The position numbers and the translations under genes are program-made. From Butyrivibrio sp. VCD2006 (lineage in GTDB: Bacteria > Bacillota > Clostridia > Lachnospirales > Lachnospiraceae), in assembly GCF_000423925.1 (NCBI RefSeq), contig NZ_KE384107.1, forward strand, positions 13,552 through 77,551: DNA of 64,000 bases, read 5' to 3'. The notes beneath the pieces are model-generated. The model was not told where the DNA came from. It saw only the letters and a list, made by a program, of their open reading frames with translations, and made no database searches. Positions within the stretch are counted from its first letter, which is position 1. Each line of letters begins with the position of its first letter. Positions 16,697-25,935 of the stretch are shown in pieces.

Positions 16697-17941
16697 TTAC
16701 CTAGCATAGGAACTTATATCAGGATTTAATCCCATTTTCCCATACTTTCTTATATCTTTCCCAAAAAATTCTCTTACTATTCTCTCAGTTGCATGCCCAT
16801 CGCACGCACTCATGAATTTATTTCTGAACTCATGAATTTGTGATCTGTATTCAGAGTTTTCAAAATTATTTGTAAGCTCGCTTATAGCACCTATCAGCTC
16901 ATCATTTGTCCTGCATACGGGGCCCGGTGTCAGACTGTCATAGTCGTAATAGAACCCTCTGTTGTCAAAATATGCATCAAGGTCAAATGCAAAGAAGACC
17001 ATAGGTCTTTCGAATAATGAATACTCATATATAAGTGAAGAGTAATCCGAGATGCAAATATCCGCAGTGCAGATAACCTCCTCCGTAGTCAGAAACTTTG
17101 ACACATCGAAGGCAAAGCTTTTGCATTCATCCGGAATTCGAATCTTATTATGAACTATCGGATGGTTCTTTATTAAAAGAATGTATTCATCAGAAAACTT
17201 CTCACAGAGCAGCTTAATATCAATCTCTTCCGGAGTATGTGCCGTTTTTGTCTCTCCCCTGAAGGTCGGCGCATATAGCATCACCTTCTTATCCTTTGAT
17301 TCGGGGATAAGCTCATGGAGTCTGTCAAAAGCTTTGTCTATATAATCTTTTCTGTAAAAAACATCTGTCCTGCTTACGCCTGTAGGTCTGATGGATTCTT
17401 TTCTGTTTTCCTTACCCATGGCCTCGACATAAGCCCATACTACTTCGGGACTGCTCACAGTCACTATATCATAATCCGGATGTCCGGGGTACAATTTGGC
17501 TTCAATCCCGGAATCACCAAAGCCTTTGTCCTTGGTGCTAAGTCCGAATTTTTTGAAGGCTCCGCACCCATGCCAGGTGCAAAGCATATGTGCATTTTTC
17601 CGTTTTCTCATACAGCCGAATATATCAGCTGCCTCATTAAAAATGATGTACTTTGCAGTGGCTGCATCCTTTAAAAACGCGAAAATGCTTCTATATTTTT
17701 TTGAATTACTGTCAAAACCATGCCTAATAAAGTGTGTTTTGAGTTCAAGGTTATAGTTTTCATCCAGATAGTTATAAAGCTCAATAAAGCTGTCAGATAG
17801 CTCCGGAAGTCTCAGCTCCACAAAAACAACCTTATCATCCTGCAATGGTTTTATTGTATTCAGGTTATAGTACAGAGGAAAGACTATCTTCCTCGTACAA
17901 AACCTGAACAGCTTATGAAAAACTGACTTAAGCGCCGGCAT
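16697..17941 (-). CDS. CDP-glycerol glycerophosphotransferase-family protein (TagB/TagF-like)
   Basis: 414 residues, single transferase domain, with the same motif series as the N-terminal half of the protein at 12545 (TWHGCGAFKKFG, GVSRTDVFY, LLIKNHPIVHNK, ISDYSSLIYEYSLFERP). The two align almost residue for residue over 350 positions, so they arose by duplication and now flank the TagGH exporter genes. One may act as primase and the other as polymerase, as for TagB and TagF, but sequence alone does not decide. Start supported by GGGAG 8 nt upstream. No CDP-glycerol synthase (TagD) gene is in the window. Confidence 0.93.
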   Translation of the reverse strand: MPALKSVFHKLFRFCTRKIVFPLYYNLNTIKPLQDDKVVFVELRLPELSDSFIELYNYLDENYNLELKTHFIRHGFDSNSKKYRSIFAFLKDAATAKYIIFNEAADIFGCMRKRKNAHMLCTWHGCGAFKKFGLSTKDKGFGDSGIEAKLYPGHPDYDIVTVSSPEVVWAYVEAMGKENRKESIRPTGVSRTDVFYRKDYIDKAFDRLHELIPESKDKKVMLYAPTFRGETKTAHTPEEIDIKLLCEKFSDEYILLIKNHPIVHNKIRIPDECKSFAFDVSKFLTTEEVICTADICISDYSSLIYEYSLFERPMVFFAFDLDAYFDNRGFYYDYDSLTPGPVCRTNDELIGAISELTNNFENSEYRSQIHEFRNKFMSACDGHATERIVREFFGKDIRKYGKMGLNPDISSYAR

Positions 17942-17964
17942 TTTGATTTCTCCCGCTCATTATA

Positions 17965-20961
17965 CTATCTGCTGATGATATAATCTCCGTTTGCGTTGAG
18001 TACAGCTGTATCAACCACTTCTCCTTTATCATAATCATACACTACTATATTAAGTCCAAATCTGTTCAGAGAATAATCTGTACCATTTATGACTATCTTG
18101 CAGTCATCACCTGAACGAAGGCCATTACTGGTAATTTTATACTCTGTTCCGTCTGCAAGCTTACCGGAAATATCATTTATACCTTCACTTGCAGGGCTCT
18201 CCTGAAGCATTTCAACCTCAGCCTGACCGTTACTAACTACAGCAGCATATCCGCATTCAGCAGCTCCTGCAAAATTTTCAGGCTCTGATAGTCCAAGTGC
18301 TTTAAGACCATTCTTTGCAGCATCATCAAGACCCTCAAGGCCACTTGTTTTGTCTGCCAGGATCACAGCGATGTTGTCCTTATTCTTTAAATAATCAAAG
18401 TACTGTGCCACATCATAATACTGCAGATATTCCAGAGATGACAAACTCTCTGAAACCCGTACCTTGCCTGTATCACCTTTAGAGTTTATCTGAAATTGAA
18501 TCCTGTCACTCTTGAAGTTTGAAAGATCCAAAGTTGCAGTATAAATCTTAGTATCCGTGTTCAATGTCATTTTCTCAAAATTAAGAGTACTCTGATCAGC
18601 GGGATCGAAGAACTTTATAGAAGTATCATCTTTTCTATCCCACTTCCTGACACCTATAATCTTTGAAACCTCAACAGTAAGCTTCTTGCTCTCTTCGTCA
18701 TATGAGACCATCTTAAGGTCAACATCGGTATCCTTAAGCTGTGTAACATAACCGTCACTACTTAGTATTCTGCCCTTTTCATTATCATAGATGAAGTAGT
18801 TGAAGCCGTTCCTGTTCCTTGTGTAATCCACACCTTCTACTATAATATGGCTCACACGTCCGGCAAAATAGCCTCCACTGTTGATCTTATAGCCAAGTCC
18901 GTCCTTAAAGCTTCCTCTGTACGTTAAGTAGTTACGATTAACCTTCTCGGTTACAGTTCCATTCTCTATCACACCATAAAAGCTCTGCATTTCAAGCGCA
19001 GAAAAATCAGTCTCAAAGCCAAGCTCATTCATGGCCTTCTGATCGTACTCCTTAAAGGCAGTGGATGATGCGGATTGGCTCGCGCACAATACGGTAATAT
19101 CTTTTCCTTCATCCAGGTATTCCTTCACTTTATGAAGGAAGCTGAGATATGTCTCTGAAAGCAGATAAATATCTGTCTCCATATCAAGTATCGCAGTCGC
19201 GCCACCAAAGGACCCATTTGCTACTGCCTTCAAATGTCCATAATTGCCATCCAATTCCGAAGTATCAATGATGGTACTATATGTAGTAAAGCCATCAAAG
19301 TCCATGGTGTATTTCTTCGCCTCATCATCATTTCCGGATGAGATATACAGATCCATGGATTCAATGCCCTCTGCCAGGCCTAAGATCTTCTTTATTTCTA
19401 CTCTAAGCTCGTTCTCTTTATCTGTCTTTGATACATCAATAACAGCATCGTAGGTTCTCTGGAACTTAACAAAATCCTTTTCACCTGTATCCATCAGTTC
19501 ATCCAAAAATACGGACTTCTCCTGCAGATACGTATTGAAAGAGTTTTTACCATATTTCTCTAAAAGCGTCTCCTCTGAAGAAAACAGATTAGTTCCAAGA
19601 CCAAGTCTGTCACCGGGAATCGTAGCGCCAAGAGATGCGATTGCGGTCGGAAACATATCAAAGGTTGAGTACTCTCTTCTGTCGTTGCGCTCGGGCTCTA
19701 CAGCTGAATTTATAAAGGTCGTATAGACCTTTCTCTGATATGAAGAATCCACATTGTTGCAATAGTTAAGATCCATCGTGGGGTGGTCACCGACTATTAC
19801 AATAGAAGTATCCTCATAAAAGTCCTGCTGCTGTACCCATTTAACAAACTCGCTTATCTTCTTACTTGAGCAGGCATATACATTTGAGTACTGATCGTCG
19901 AATTCATTTCCGCAATCCTCACATACATAACCGTCTTCGAAGTGGGTATCAACCGTGAGAAGTGTAAGGTTAAAGGGCTCATCTCCCTTAGCCAGCTCGG
20001 TAGCTTCCTCTTTTGCAAAATCGAAAAGCTTGGCATCCTCAAATCCCCAGAACACATAGTAATCCTTCGGAATCTTACCCTGATCCTGCATGTAGTAATA
20101 ATCCTGCATTTCAAAATTTCCGTGATCCATGAAATATGTAGCTCTTCCGCCAAATACTACGGGCGATCCCAGCATGAATACCTGCTTGTAGCCATTATCC
20201 TCGAGCACATCTCCCATTGTGACAATATTTGGGAAAAAGCTCTCCATCGTAACCATTCCGTTTCGGCCAAGACTTGTCTTTAGGGGGAGTCCTGAAGTCT
20301 GACCAAAAATGGCTGCCATTGTCCAGGTTGTATCGTACAGTGCAACTCCTCCGTTGATGGCATTATCATCCCCGGAAAAATCTTCATTTTCCTGAGCAAG
20401 TGCTGTCAGCTCCGGAATTACATTCTGATCAAATGCTCCTCCGTTTTCCTTATCGGCAAAAGTAGTCTCTCCTGATTCCATAAAAATATATATGAGGTTT
20501 CTCTTTTTCTCAGGAAACTCAATATTTACATGGTCCGGATTAACGTAGTTATCAGCTATAAATGTTCCCGGGAACAGCTGCCCTCTAATATAAGGAACAA
20601 CTCCCAGATTTCTGCAGGTTATGACAAACATCACAAGAAACAGTCCCACACATAAAATCGCGGAAACCGGCATTATGAATCTCTTTTTATCACTGTTTTT
20701 CAAAAAAACAAATCTGCAAAGAAGTATAACAACCAGAACAACAATTGTCGGCACAACACTATTTAACACATACTGAAGAATCATTCCGCTTCCTGTTCCT
20801 TCAAGTGAAGCAGTAAGCTGATATAATACCTCTTCGAAAGTAAGCTCCCCCCAAGTAGTCAGCATCCATCTGAGACTGAATCCAAAAAGGGCCGCAACTA
20901 TTATAAGTACCCACAGCAGAGCTTTCCCTACTGCTTTCAGTCGTCCTCTATGTTTTCCCAT
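17965..20961 (-). CDS. LtaS-like phosphoglycerol transferase (sulfatase fold) with two C-terminal ILEI/FAM3-like repeats
   Basis: 998 residues. Three to four membrane helices (about 14-32, 62-88, 97-116) precede an extracellular sulfatase-fold catalytic domain (150-465). LtaS-type residues are visible: Glu162 in FMESGET, a Thr nucleophile in the DTTWTMAAI segment (Thr211 or 212), and Asp392-His393 in GDHPTMD. It should transfer glycerol-phosphate or a similar unit outside the membrane. The C-terminal 400 residues are unusual: two about 140-residue repeats (605-745 and 850-998), each with YLxxxK, a hydrophobic strand, an LG turn, YxxVxxNG, YKIxSxG, GxDYxxNRxGxN and YDxxKG. Last-strand phrases such as KGEVVDTAVLN recall ILEI/FAM3 domains. 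First gene of the operon; GAGG site 8 nt from ATG. Confidence 0.9.
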   Translation of the reverse strand: MGKHRGRLKAVGKALLWVLIIVAALFGFSLRWMLTTWGELTFEEVLYQLTASLEGTGSGMILQYVLNSVVPTIVVLVVILLCRFVFLKNSDKKRFIMPVSAILCVGLFLVMFVITCRNLGVVPYIRGQLFPGTFIADNYVNPDHVNIEFPEKKRNLIYIFMESGETTFADKENGGAFDQNVIPELTALAQENEDFSGDDNAINGGVALYDTTWTMAAIFGQTSGLPLKTSLGRNGMVTMESFFPNIVTMGDVLEDNGYKQVFMLGSPVVFGGRATYFMDHGNFEMQDYYYMQDQGKIPKDYYVFWGFEDAKLFDFAKEEATELAKGDEPFNLTLLTVDTHFEDGYVCEDCGNEFDDQYSNVYACSSKKISEFVKWVQQQDFYEDTSIVIVGDHPTMDLNYCNNVDSSYQRKVYTTFINSAVEPERNDRREYSTFDMFPTAIASLGATIPGDRLGLGTNLFSSEETLLEKYGKNSFNTYLQEKSVFLDELMDTGEKDFVKFQRTYDAVIDVSKTDKENELRVEIKKILGLAEGIESMDLYISSGNDDEAKKYTMDFDGFTTYSTIIDTSELDGNYGHLKAVANGSFGGATAILDMETDIYLLSETYLSFLHKVKEYLDEGKDITVLCASQSASSTAFKEYDQKAMNELGFETDFSALEMQSFYGVIENGTVTEKVNRNYLTYRGSFKDGLGYKINSGGYFAGRVSHIIVEGVDYTRNRNGFNYFIYDNEKGRILSSDGYVTQLKDTDVDLKMVSYDEESKKLTVEVSKIIGVRKWDRKDDTSIKFFDPADQSTLNFEKMTLNTDTKIYTATLDLSNFKSDRIQFQINSKGDTGKVRVSESLSSLEYLQYYDVAQYFDYLKNKDNIAVILADKTSGLEGLDDAAKNGLKALGLSEPENFAGAAECGYAAVVSNGQAEVEMLQESPASEGINDISGKLADGTEYKITSNGLRSGDDCKIVINGTDYSLNRFGLNIVVYDYDKGEVVDTAVLNANGDYIISR

Positions 20962-21045
20962 AATAATATCCTCAAAAATCCTGTTTTATACAATCTAGTT
21001 ATTTTATCAATAATTGCTATACAAAACAAGTCGACCAAAATAATA

Positions 21046-21074
21046 ATGCAAATTGCATATTTCTAAACTATAAT
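21046..21074 (+). promoter_or_regulatory. Possible promoter -10 with palindrome at the -35 position
   Basis: TATAAT at 21069-21074 is a perfect -10 hexamer 60 bp before the gene at 21134. There is no good -35. Instead a palindrome ATGCAAATTGCAT (21046-21058) sits at that distance, which could be an activator or repressor site. Confidence 0.4.
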
Positions 21075-21133
21075 ATTCTCACATAATAAATAAGGGGAAG
21101 CCTCTATAAATAAGTAAATAGAGCGAATTCAGA

Positions 21134-22951
21134 ATGAAAAAATTCAAGAAAACAGTCAAGAAAGTAATCATGCCGTTATTTGGCATTTACGCAAAATCGC
21201 TTCGAAGCTCTCAAAACAAGACCTTTGATAAATACGCAGCAAAGCTCCAAGCAGATTCATCCGCAACCGGGCAGGAGTCCATCGCTCTTGTACTTATGCC
21301 GGGGTCAGATGTATCAGAACCTGCAATAAAGAGAATAACCGACCGTCTTTCAGGACAGTATAAGCTTAATCTCATTACTTTTCCCAAAAAAGAGCTTACC
21401 TTTAAAAAAATCAACGATGCTATCATAAGCTCTGATTCTGACTATGTATTTTTGCTGAACAACATATATGATGTCACTTCCGGATTTGATCTGTCTGTTA
21501 TTTCAGAGCTAAAGAGCAGTGACAATATCGGAGTTATAGGTATTCCTTCCTATTATTCTCCTCTTTCAGGAATTACTCGTTCATACCTTGTAAAGCAGGA
21601 AGGTCTCTTTACTGAAAAACACACCAAAAAGAACAGCTCATTTTCTGAGTACTCAATAAAAACGAAAAACAATCAAAAGACTGATTGGCTAAAAAAGCAA
21701 GGATTCACTAATGAGCTTATTCCTTCAACGGATTTTCTTTTTATGTCCATGAATACATTTAAAGATATTGGAGCTTTTTCCATTTTTTATGATGTGAATT
21801 ATCTTACGTTTCCTTTATCCGATCTGTGTATCACGGCAAATGCAAAGGGCTATGAAACAAGACTCTCAAGAGCTGCGGTATGTGCTGCCAATTCGGCAAC
21901 TGCTGATGCAGACGCCAAGAAAACCAACAAAGAAGTTTTCCGCGGCAGATGGTATAGAGATTTATCTGAAAAATCTAAGGACAAAACAGGAGTAACACCT
22001 GTCAAAAGGCAAAGTTCCGATGCCTCCGATAATAATTGCGCGTTAGATCCAAAGAGCATAGATATCCTGGGACCTATGCCCGACAATGAAACAACAAAAA
22101 ACTGGGGCGATTATCATTTTGCCGTAGCTTTGAAGAAATCCTTTGAGAAAAAGGGCTATAAGGCCAATATTCTTCCCCGCGAGCGCTGGTATGACAGATC
22201 AAATTCAAAATATGTCCTTGTTCTTAGAGGTCTAAGGCCTTATTACAAGAGCGCACTTGGTTATGATCAGGTTCTTATGTACTGGCCAATCTCTCATCCC
22301 GCTGAAATCAGTCACGATGAACTGAGGCAGGCTGACTACATATTCTACCCTTCCGAAAAAATGAGAGAACACTTTGAAGGTGACGTCTCTGTTCCATCCT
22401 GCATATTGCCTCAGTGTACGGATCCCGAGGTCATGAAAAATGAGGAGGGCTGTACTATGTCCCCCGAGCTTTTGTTTATCGGTAACAGCAGACATATTTT
22501 CCGCAGAATCCTTAAGGACCTCTTACCTACAGATCATGAGCTTAAAGTATATGGAAGACACTGGGATGATTATCCTCAGGTAAAAGAGCACCTTGTAGCC
22601 GAATACTATGATAATTCAAAAATCTCTACAGCGTACCACAATGCTGCGATACTTCTTAATGATCACTGGGACGATATGCTCGAATACGGAATCATCTCAA
22701 ACAGAATTTTTGACGCTTTGTCAGCGGGTGCTTTTGTTATCAGCGATGAGGTTTCGGGAATTCACGAATTGCTGGGCGATAGCGTAGTAACCTATAAGGA
22801 TAAACAGGATCTGCATGACAAGATAGAATACTACCTGTCACATAAAGATGAGCGAGATAAAATCGCCGCCAGCGGATATGATAATGTAATAAAGAATCAT
22901 ACCTTTGATAACAGAGCAGAGCTAATAATAGAAAAGATGGGTCAGTTTTGA
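21134..22951 (+). CDS. Two-domain glycosyltransferase-like protein with CgeB-type C-terminus
   Basis: 605 residues, soluble. Residues 45-285 look like a GT2/GT-A-type nucleotide-sugar fold (SDYVFLLNNIYDV, VIGIPSYYSP). Residues 310-605 are GT-B-like: DILGPMPDNETTKNWGDYHFAVAL opens a DUF3880-like half, and ISNRIFDALSAGAFVISDEVSGI is the CgeB/YkvP-type sugar-nucleotide site. It likely adds a sugar to a surface glycan. It is the only plus-strand gene inside the polysaccharide region and has its own promoter and terminator, so it is regulated apart from the two minus-strand operons. Confidence 0.82.
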   Translation: MKKFKKTVKKVIMPLFGIYAKSLRSSQNKTFDKYAAKLQADSSATGQESIALVLMPGSDVSEPAIKRITDRLSGQYKLNLITFPKKELTFKKINDAIISSDSDYVFLLNNIYDVTSGFDLSVISELKSSDNIGVIGIPSYYSPLSGITRSYLVKQEGLFTEKHTKKNSSFSEYSIKTKNNQKTDWLKKQGFTNELIPSTDFLFMSMNTFKDIGAFSIFYDVNYLTFPLSDLCITANAKGYETRLSRAAVCAANSATADADAKKTNKEVFRGRWYRDLSEKSKDKTGVTPVKRQSSDASDNNCALDPKSIDILGPMPDNETTKNWGDYHFAVALKKSFEKKGYKANILPRERWYDRSNSKYVLVLRGLRPYYKSALGYDQVLMYWPISHPAEISHDELRQADYIFYPSEKMREHFEGDVSVPSCILPQCTDPEVMKNEEGCTMSPELLFIGNSRHIFRRILKDLLPTDHELKVYGRHWDDYPQVKEHLVAEYYDNSKISTAYHNAAILLNDHWDDMLEYGIISNRIFDALSAGAFVISDEVSGIHELLGDSVVTYKDKQDLHDKIEYYLSHKDERDKIAASGYDNVIKNHTFDNRAELIIEKMGQF

Positions 22952-22963
22952 CCCATCTTTTTT
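22933..22963 (+). terminator. Intrinsic terminator, usable in both directions
   Basis: AAAGATGGGTCA and TGACCCATCTTT flank a TTTT-containing loop. A run of T follows on the plus strand, and A residues on the 5' side give a shorter T tract on the minus strand. It overlaps the stop codon of the plus-strand gene and lies about 70 bp after the last gene of the large minus-strand operon. Confidence 0.88.
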
Positions 22964-23029
22964 AATCATTATAAGAACTTTTAGTTCTATTTGATCTAAT
23001 CTTGCCTTATCAGCTTCATATTCTCTTAT

Positions 23030-24094
23030 TTAGTCCAGCGTTCTTAAAACATCGATTGTTCTTACAAGTCCGCTCTTCATATCATAATCAGCCTTCCAGC
23101 CAAGTTCCTTAAGCTTTGCAGAATCAAGCATCGCCTTCGTAGCCTTGGAGTAGCCTGCTGCCTCTGTGGCATCGGGAAGCTCGAAGATTACCTTGGTACC
23201 CACATAGTCGGCTATGGCCGCAGCCATATCCTTTAGAGTGATATCGGATGCCGGATCTGCAATATTGTATGCTTCACCATTTTTACCATAGAATAGGCAG
23301 TACAAAAGTCCTGTCACAGCATCAGAAACATAGCTATATGAGTAAAGCTGATTGCCCTCTGACTTAAGGATAATATCCTCTTTATCGACGCCCTTTTTGA
23401 TGAACTGTGAAATAGCCTTGGTATCTGTCTTAAGCATTGAAGGGCCATAGGTTCTTGAAAGTCTTGGAATGACCACATCAAGTTCCTTCTGCTTCTTATA
23501 TGCCTGACAAAGAGCCTCACCTGCGCGCTTACTCTCAGGATAGCCAGCTCTCATTGTGTTGCAATCGATATAGCCGAGATAGTCCTCTGCGAATTTCTCG
23601 GTATCTCCGCGATTTTCGCCATAAATCTCAACAGATGAAGCAAAAACAAAACGCTCAGCCTTTTTATCAGCAGCGTAATCAAGCATGTTGCGAAGACCAA
23701 TAATATTGGTGATGATCGTACCGATAGGATCTGTCGAATACTGAAGCGGATGCGTATTGCTTGCAAGGTGAAGAACAAAGTCCGCATCTTCCGCTAAAAG
23801 CTCAGGATTAAGATCATCGTTTACATCCTGTACAATTGCCTTAAATAGCTCTGTGTCTCCGGAAAAACCAAAGCGGCTATATATCCTCTCCTTGTTTCTT
23901 CCGAGAGCTATGATTTTAGTCTTACTATCTAATTCATTATTGCGGTAATTGAGTACATCTATCAGAAAGCTGCCGATAAGTCCCGTTGCTCCGGAAAGCA
24001 TAATTGTTTTTCCGCTGAGCTTCTCCCAGGGGAGATCCATTGTTGCGACGCGTTTGATGTCTTCCTGATATAGGTTATTTTCCAGTAATTTCAT
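23030..24094 (-). CDS. NAD-dependent epimerase/dehydratase (extended SDR)
   Basis: 354 residues. Rossmann motif GATGLIG (35-41) and the catalytic Tyr184-x3-Lys188 (YPESK), with the SSVEIYG strand typical of dTDP-glucose 4,6-dehydratase and UDP-glucuronate decarboxylase relatives. It acts on a nucleotide-activated sugar in the cytoplasm; the substrate is not decidable. Last gene of the large operon. It directly follows a cytidylyltransferase, so a CDP-linked substrate is possible. A dispersed two-hairpin repeat occupies the gap upstream, and TGAGG just before the ATG is its ribosome binding site. Confidence 0.9.
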   Translation of the reverse strand: MKLLENNLYQEDIKRVATMDLPWEKLSGKTIMLSGATGLIGSFLIDVLNYRNNELDSKTKIIALGRNKERIYSRFGFSGDTELFKAIVQDVNDDLNPELLAEDADFVLHLASNTHPLQYSTDPIGTIITNIIGLRNMLDYAADKKAERFVFASSVEIYGENRGDTEKFAEDYLGYIDCNTMRAGYPESKRAGEALCQAYKKQKELDVVIPRLSRTYGPSMLKTDTKAISQFIKKGVDKEDIILKSEGNQLYSYSYVSDAVTGLLYCLFYGKNGEAYNIADPASDITLKDMAAAIADYVGTKVIFELPDATEAAGYSKATKAMLDSAKLKELGWKADYDMKSGLVRTIDVLRTLD

Positions 24095-24107
24095 GTGTCC
24101 TCAGTTC

Positions 24108-24204
24108 CCCTCATCCGGCACTTCGTGCCACCTGTCTCCGTTCCACTTCGGTCCGCGCAAAACAATCGTCCCCCGGACGATTTGCGCCCCCTAAGGGGGA
24201 AGGC
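24108..24204 (-). repeat. Dispersed two-hairpin repeat, copy B (with internal extra hairpin)
   Basis: Minus strand order: CCTTCCCCC..GGGGG stem, then an insertion holding a further hairpin (about 24155-24186, ATCGTCC/GGACGAT core), then GGCAC GAA GTGCC, then GGATGAGGGG 14 nt before the SDR start codon. It fills most of the 176-bp gap between two genes of the operon. Confidence 0.8.
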
Positions 24205-24270
24205 ATTTTTTTGTCGAAGCTACGCTTTGAGGTGTCGTTAATATTTTTGATTATTTCTAACTCTTTCAAA

Positions 24271-24996
24271 TTACTTAAGCCAATTATCTTTATCTGCCTT
24301 GAGGTATGCCTTGAACATCTCAAGGTCATCCTTGGTTGTAAGCTTGATGTTCTTGTCTGATCCTGCAGCAAAATAGAGCTTTTCGCCAAGATCAACCATC
24401 ATTGTGTTGGTGTAGGCACTTCCCTTGATTCCGATTTCCTTCTCAAAGGCTTCATGATATGCCCAGTCAAGCTTGCCGAACTTATAAGCCTGAGGTGTGG
24501 ACACACGTCTCAATGTTTCTCTGGGGATATACTTTGTAGTTGTTCCCTCTTCCTCATTGTCCACAACAAAGATCTGCTCGTTATAAGGAAGTGATGTAAC
24601 CGCATTGCCATGCTTTTTGCAGACAACTATTACATCAGAAAGAACCATCTCATCCACAAGAGGTCTGATTCCATCATGAATAATTATGATGTCGTCATCA
24701 TTGGCCTTTCCTTCGAGGTTGTAAACGCCGTTTCTGATGGATTCCTGGCCGCTCTCGCCGCCGGCTACGATCCACTTCAGCTTAGTGATATTGAACTGCT
24801 TGGCATATGCCCAGACCATATCCTGCCATCCATCGATGCAGACAAGCTCAATAGCATCGATCTGAGGATGCTTCTGAAAGCCCTCGAGCGTGTAAATAAG
24901 CACAGGCTTATCATAAACATTGATAAACTGCTTAGGAATGTCCTGCTGCATGCGGTGTCCTGAACCACCTGCGATAATGATTGCAATATTTGCCAT
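24271..24996 (-). CDS. IspD/TarI-family cytidylyltransferase
   Basis: 241 residues, single GT-A-like nucleotidyltransferase domain: AGGSGHRMQQDIPKQF (about 9-24) is the CTP-binding loop and HDGIRPLV the metal/substrate region. Family members make CDP-methylerythritol (IspD) or CDP-ribitol (TarI). Placement next to LicD, GDPD and an SDR inside a polysaccharide operon argues for a CDP-alditol or other CDP-activated sugar precursor, not isoprenoid synthesis. No TarJ-type medium-chain reductase is present. AGGAGG lies inside the end of the LicD gene, 3 bp upstream. Confidence 0.9.
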   Translation of the reverse strand: MANIAIIIAGGSGHRMQQDIPKQFINVYDKPVLIYTLEGFQKHPQIDAIELVCIDGWQDMVWAYAKQFNITKLKWIVAGGESGQESIRNGVYNLEGKANDDDIIIIHDGIRPLVDEMVLSDVIVVCKKHGNAVTSLPYNEQIFVVDNEEEGTTTKYIPRETLRRVSTPQAYKFGKLDWAYHEAFEKEIGIKGSAYTNTMMVDLGEKLYFAAGSDKNIKLTTKDDLEMFKAYLKADKDNWLK

Positions 24997-24999
24997 TTT

Positions 25000-25935
25000 T
25001 CAACCTCCTGATCCAAAATCAAGCTCTACTGCTGAATGTATTTCTCTGTCCTCTATAGGCGGAATATCCATATAATGCGGTCCGTAAAGAACTTCCATGT
25101 ACCTCTCGGTTCCTTTTGGAATCCTGACCTTCATGCCTTCGAAAACCGCCTCGCGGGATTCGCACATATCTTCACGTCTGTACATCTCGCCAAAATAGTG
25201 CTTTCTTCCGCTTGGAATACATACGTATTTCGAGTCGTTATGACCACAGTAAGAATACCAATATCCAACCCTTTTTGCAACTTTGTCGAGGCTCCTCCAC
25301 TTGAAGAGTCTGCCAATTTTCATCTTCTTTGCAAAGGCTTCCTTAAGCACTTCATTCACTGAAAGATAGGGCTTAAGCGCATCCCAGTCCTCTGCTGTTT
25401 TCCTGCAGGTAAGTATATATCCCTGCATCAAGCAAAAGGTCCCGTGGATTTTCCTTAAAAGCGCATTGTCATAGGTATTTTCAAGAACAAATATGTCTAT
25501 GAATATTCCGGTATCTTCCATCGTTAGCTCGTTGAACGCCTTGTATACCGTGCCCTTTTTCTTGATCTGAACATGGCTCATTCCGTAGCCCCTTCCGAAA
25601 TCAGGGCCGCACAGAACATATCTGTCTCCGAGTCTCTTATCAAATACTTCCTTTAGGCGATCGTAGTCCTTCCTTGGCATATTGATGTCTATATCATCGT
25701 CCCAGGGAATGAACCCCTTATGCCTTATGGCTCCAAGTACTGATCCGCCGCTTAAGGTGTAGAAGATTTTTTCCTCTTCAAACACTTCTATAAAGTCCTT
25801 AAGCATATCAAGAAGTGTTACCTGAAGCTTTTTCAATTGTTCGTCGCTAAGTTCAAATGTGCCCGGCGCTCCGCGAAATCCTGTTTTAAAAAAATGTCGC
25901 CTGTCATCGGCGCCTATGGCCTTACTATTTCCCAT
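25000..25935 (-). CDS. LicD-family phosphotransferase
   Basis: 312 residues. The LicD signature is clear: YTLSGGSVLGAIRHKGFIPWDDDIDINMPRKDY (written here in pieces: LSGGS, GAIRHKGFIPWDDDID), where the Asp cluster binds metal and phosphate. LicD proteins transfer phosphocholine or another phospho-alcohol (for example ribitol- or glycerol-phosphate) from a CDP donor to a glycan. With the cytidylyltransferase just downstream the donor may be made locally. ATG 25935 is chosen over a TTG at 25941 because AAGGAA lies 7 nt before it. Overlaps the GDPD stop by 11 nt. Confidence 0.93.
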   Translation of the reverse strand: MGNSKAIGADDRRHFFKTGFRGAPGTFELSDEQLKKLQVTLLDMLKDFIEVFEEEKIFYTLSGGSVLGAIRHKGFIPWDDDIDINMPRKDYDRLKEVFDKRLGDRYVLCGPDFGRGYGMSHVQIKKKGTVYKAFNELTMEDTGIFIDIFVLENTYDNALLRKIHGTFCLMQGYILTCRKTAEDWDALKPYLSVNEVLKEAFAKKMKIGRLFKWRSLDKVAKRVGYWYSYCGHNDSKYVCIPSGRKHYFGEMYRREDMCESREAVFEGMKVRIPKGTERYMEVLYGPHYMDIPPIEDREIHSAVELDFGSGG

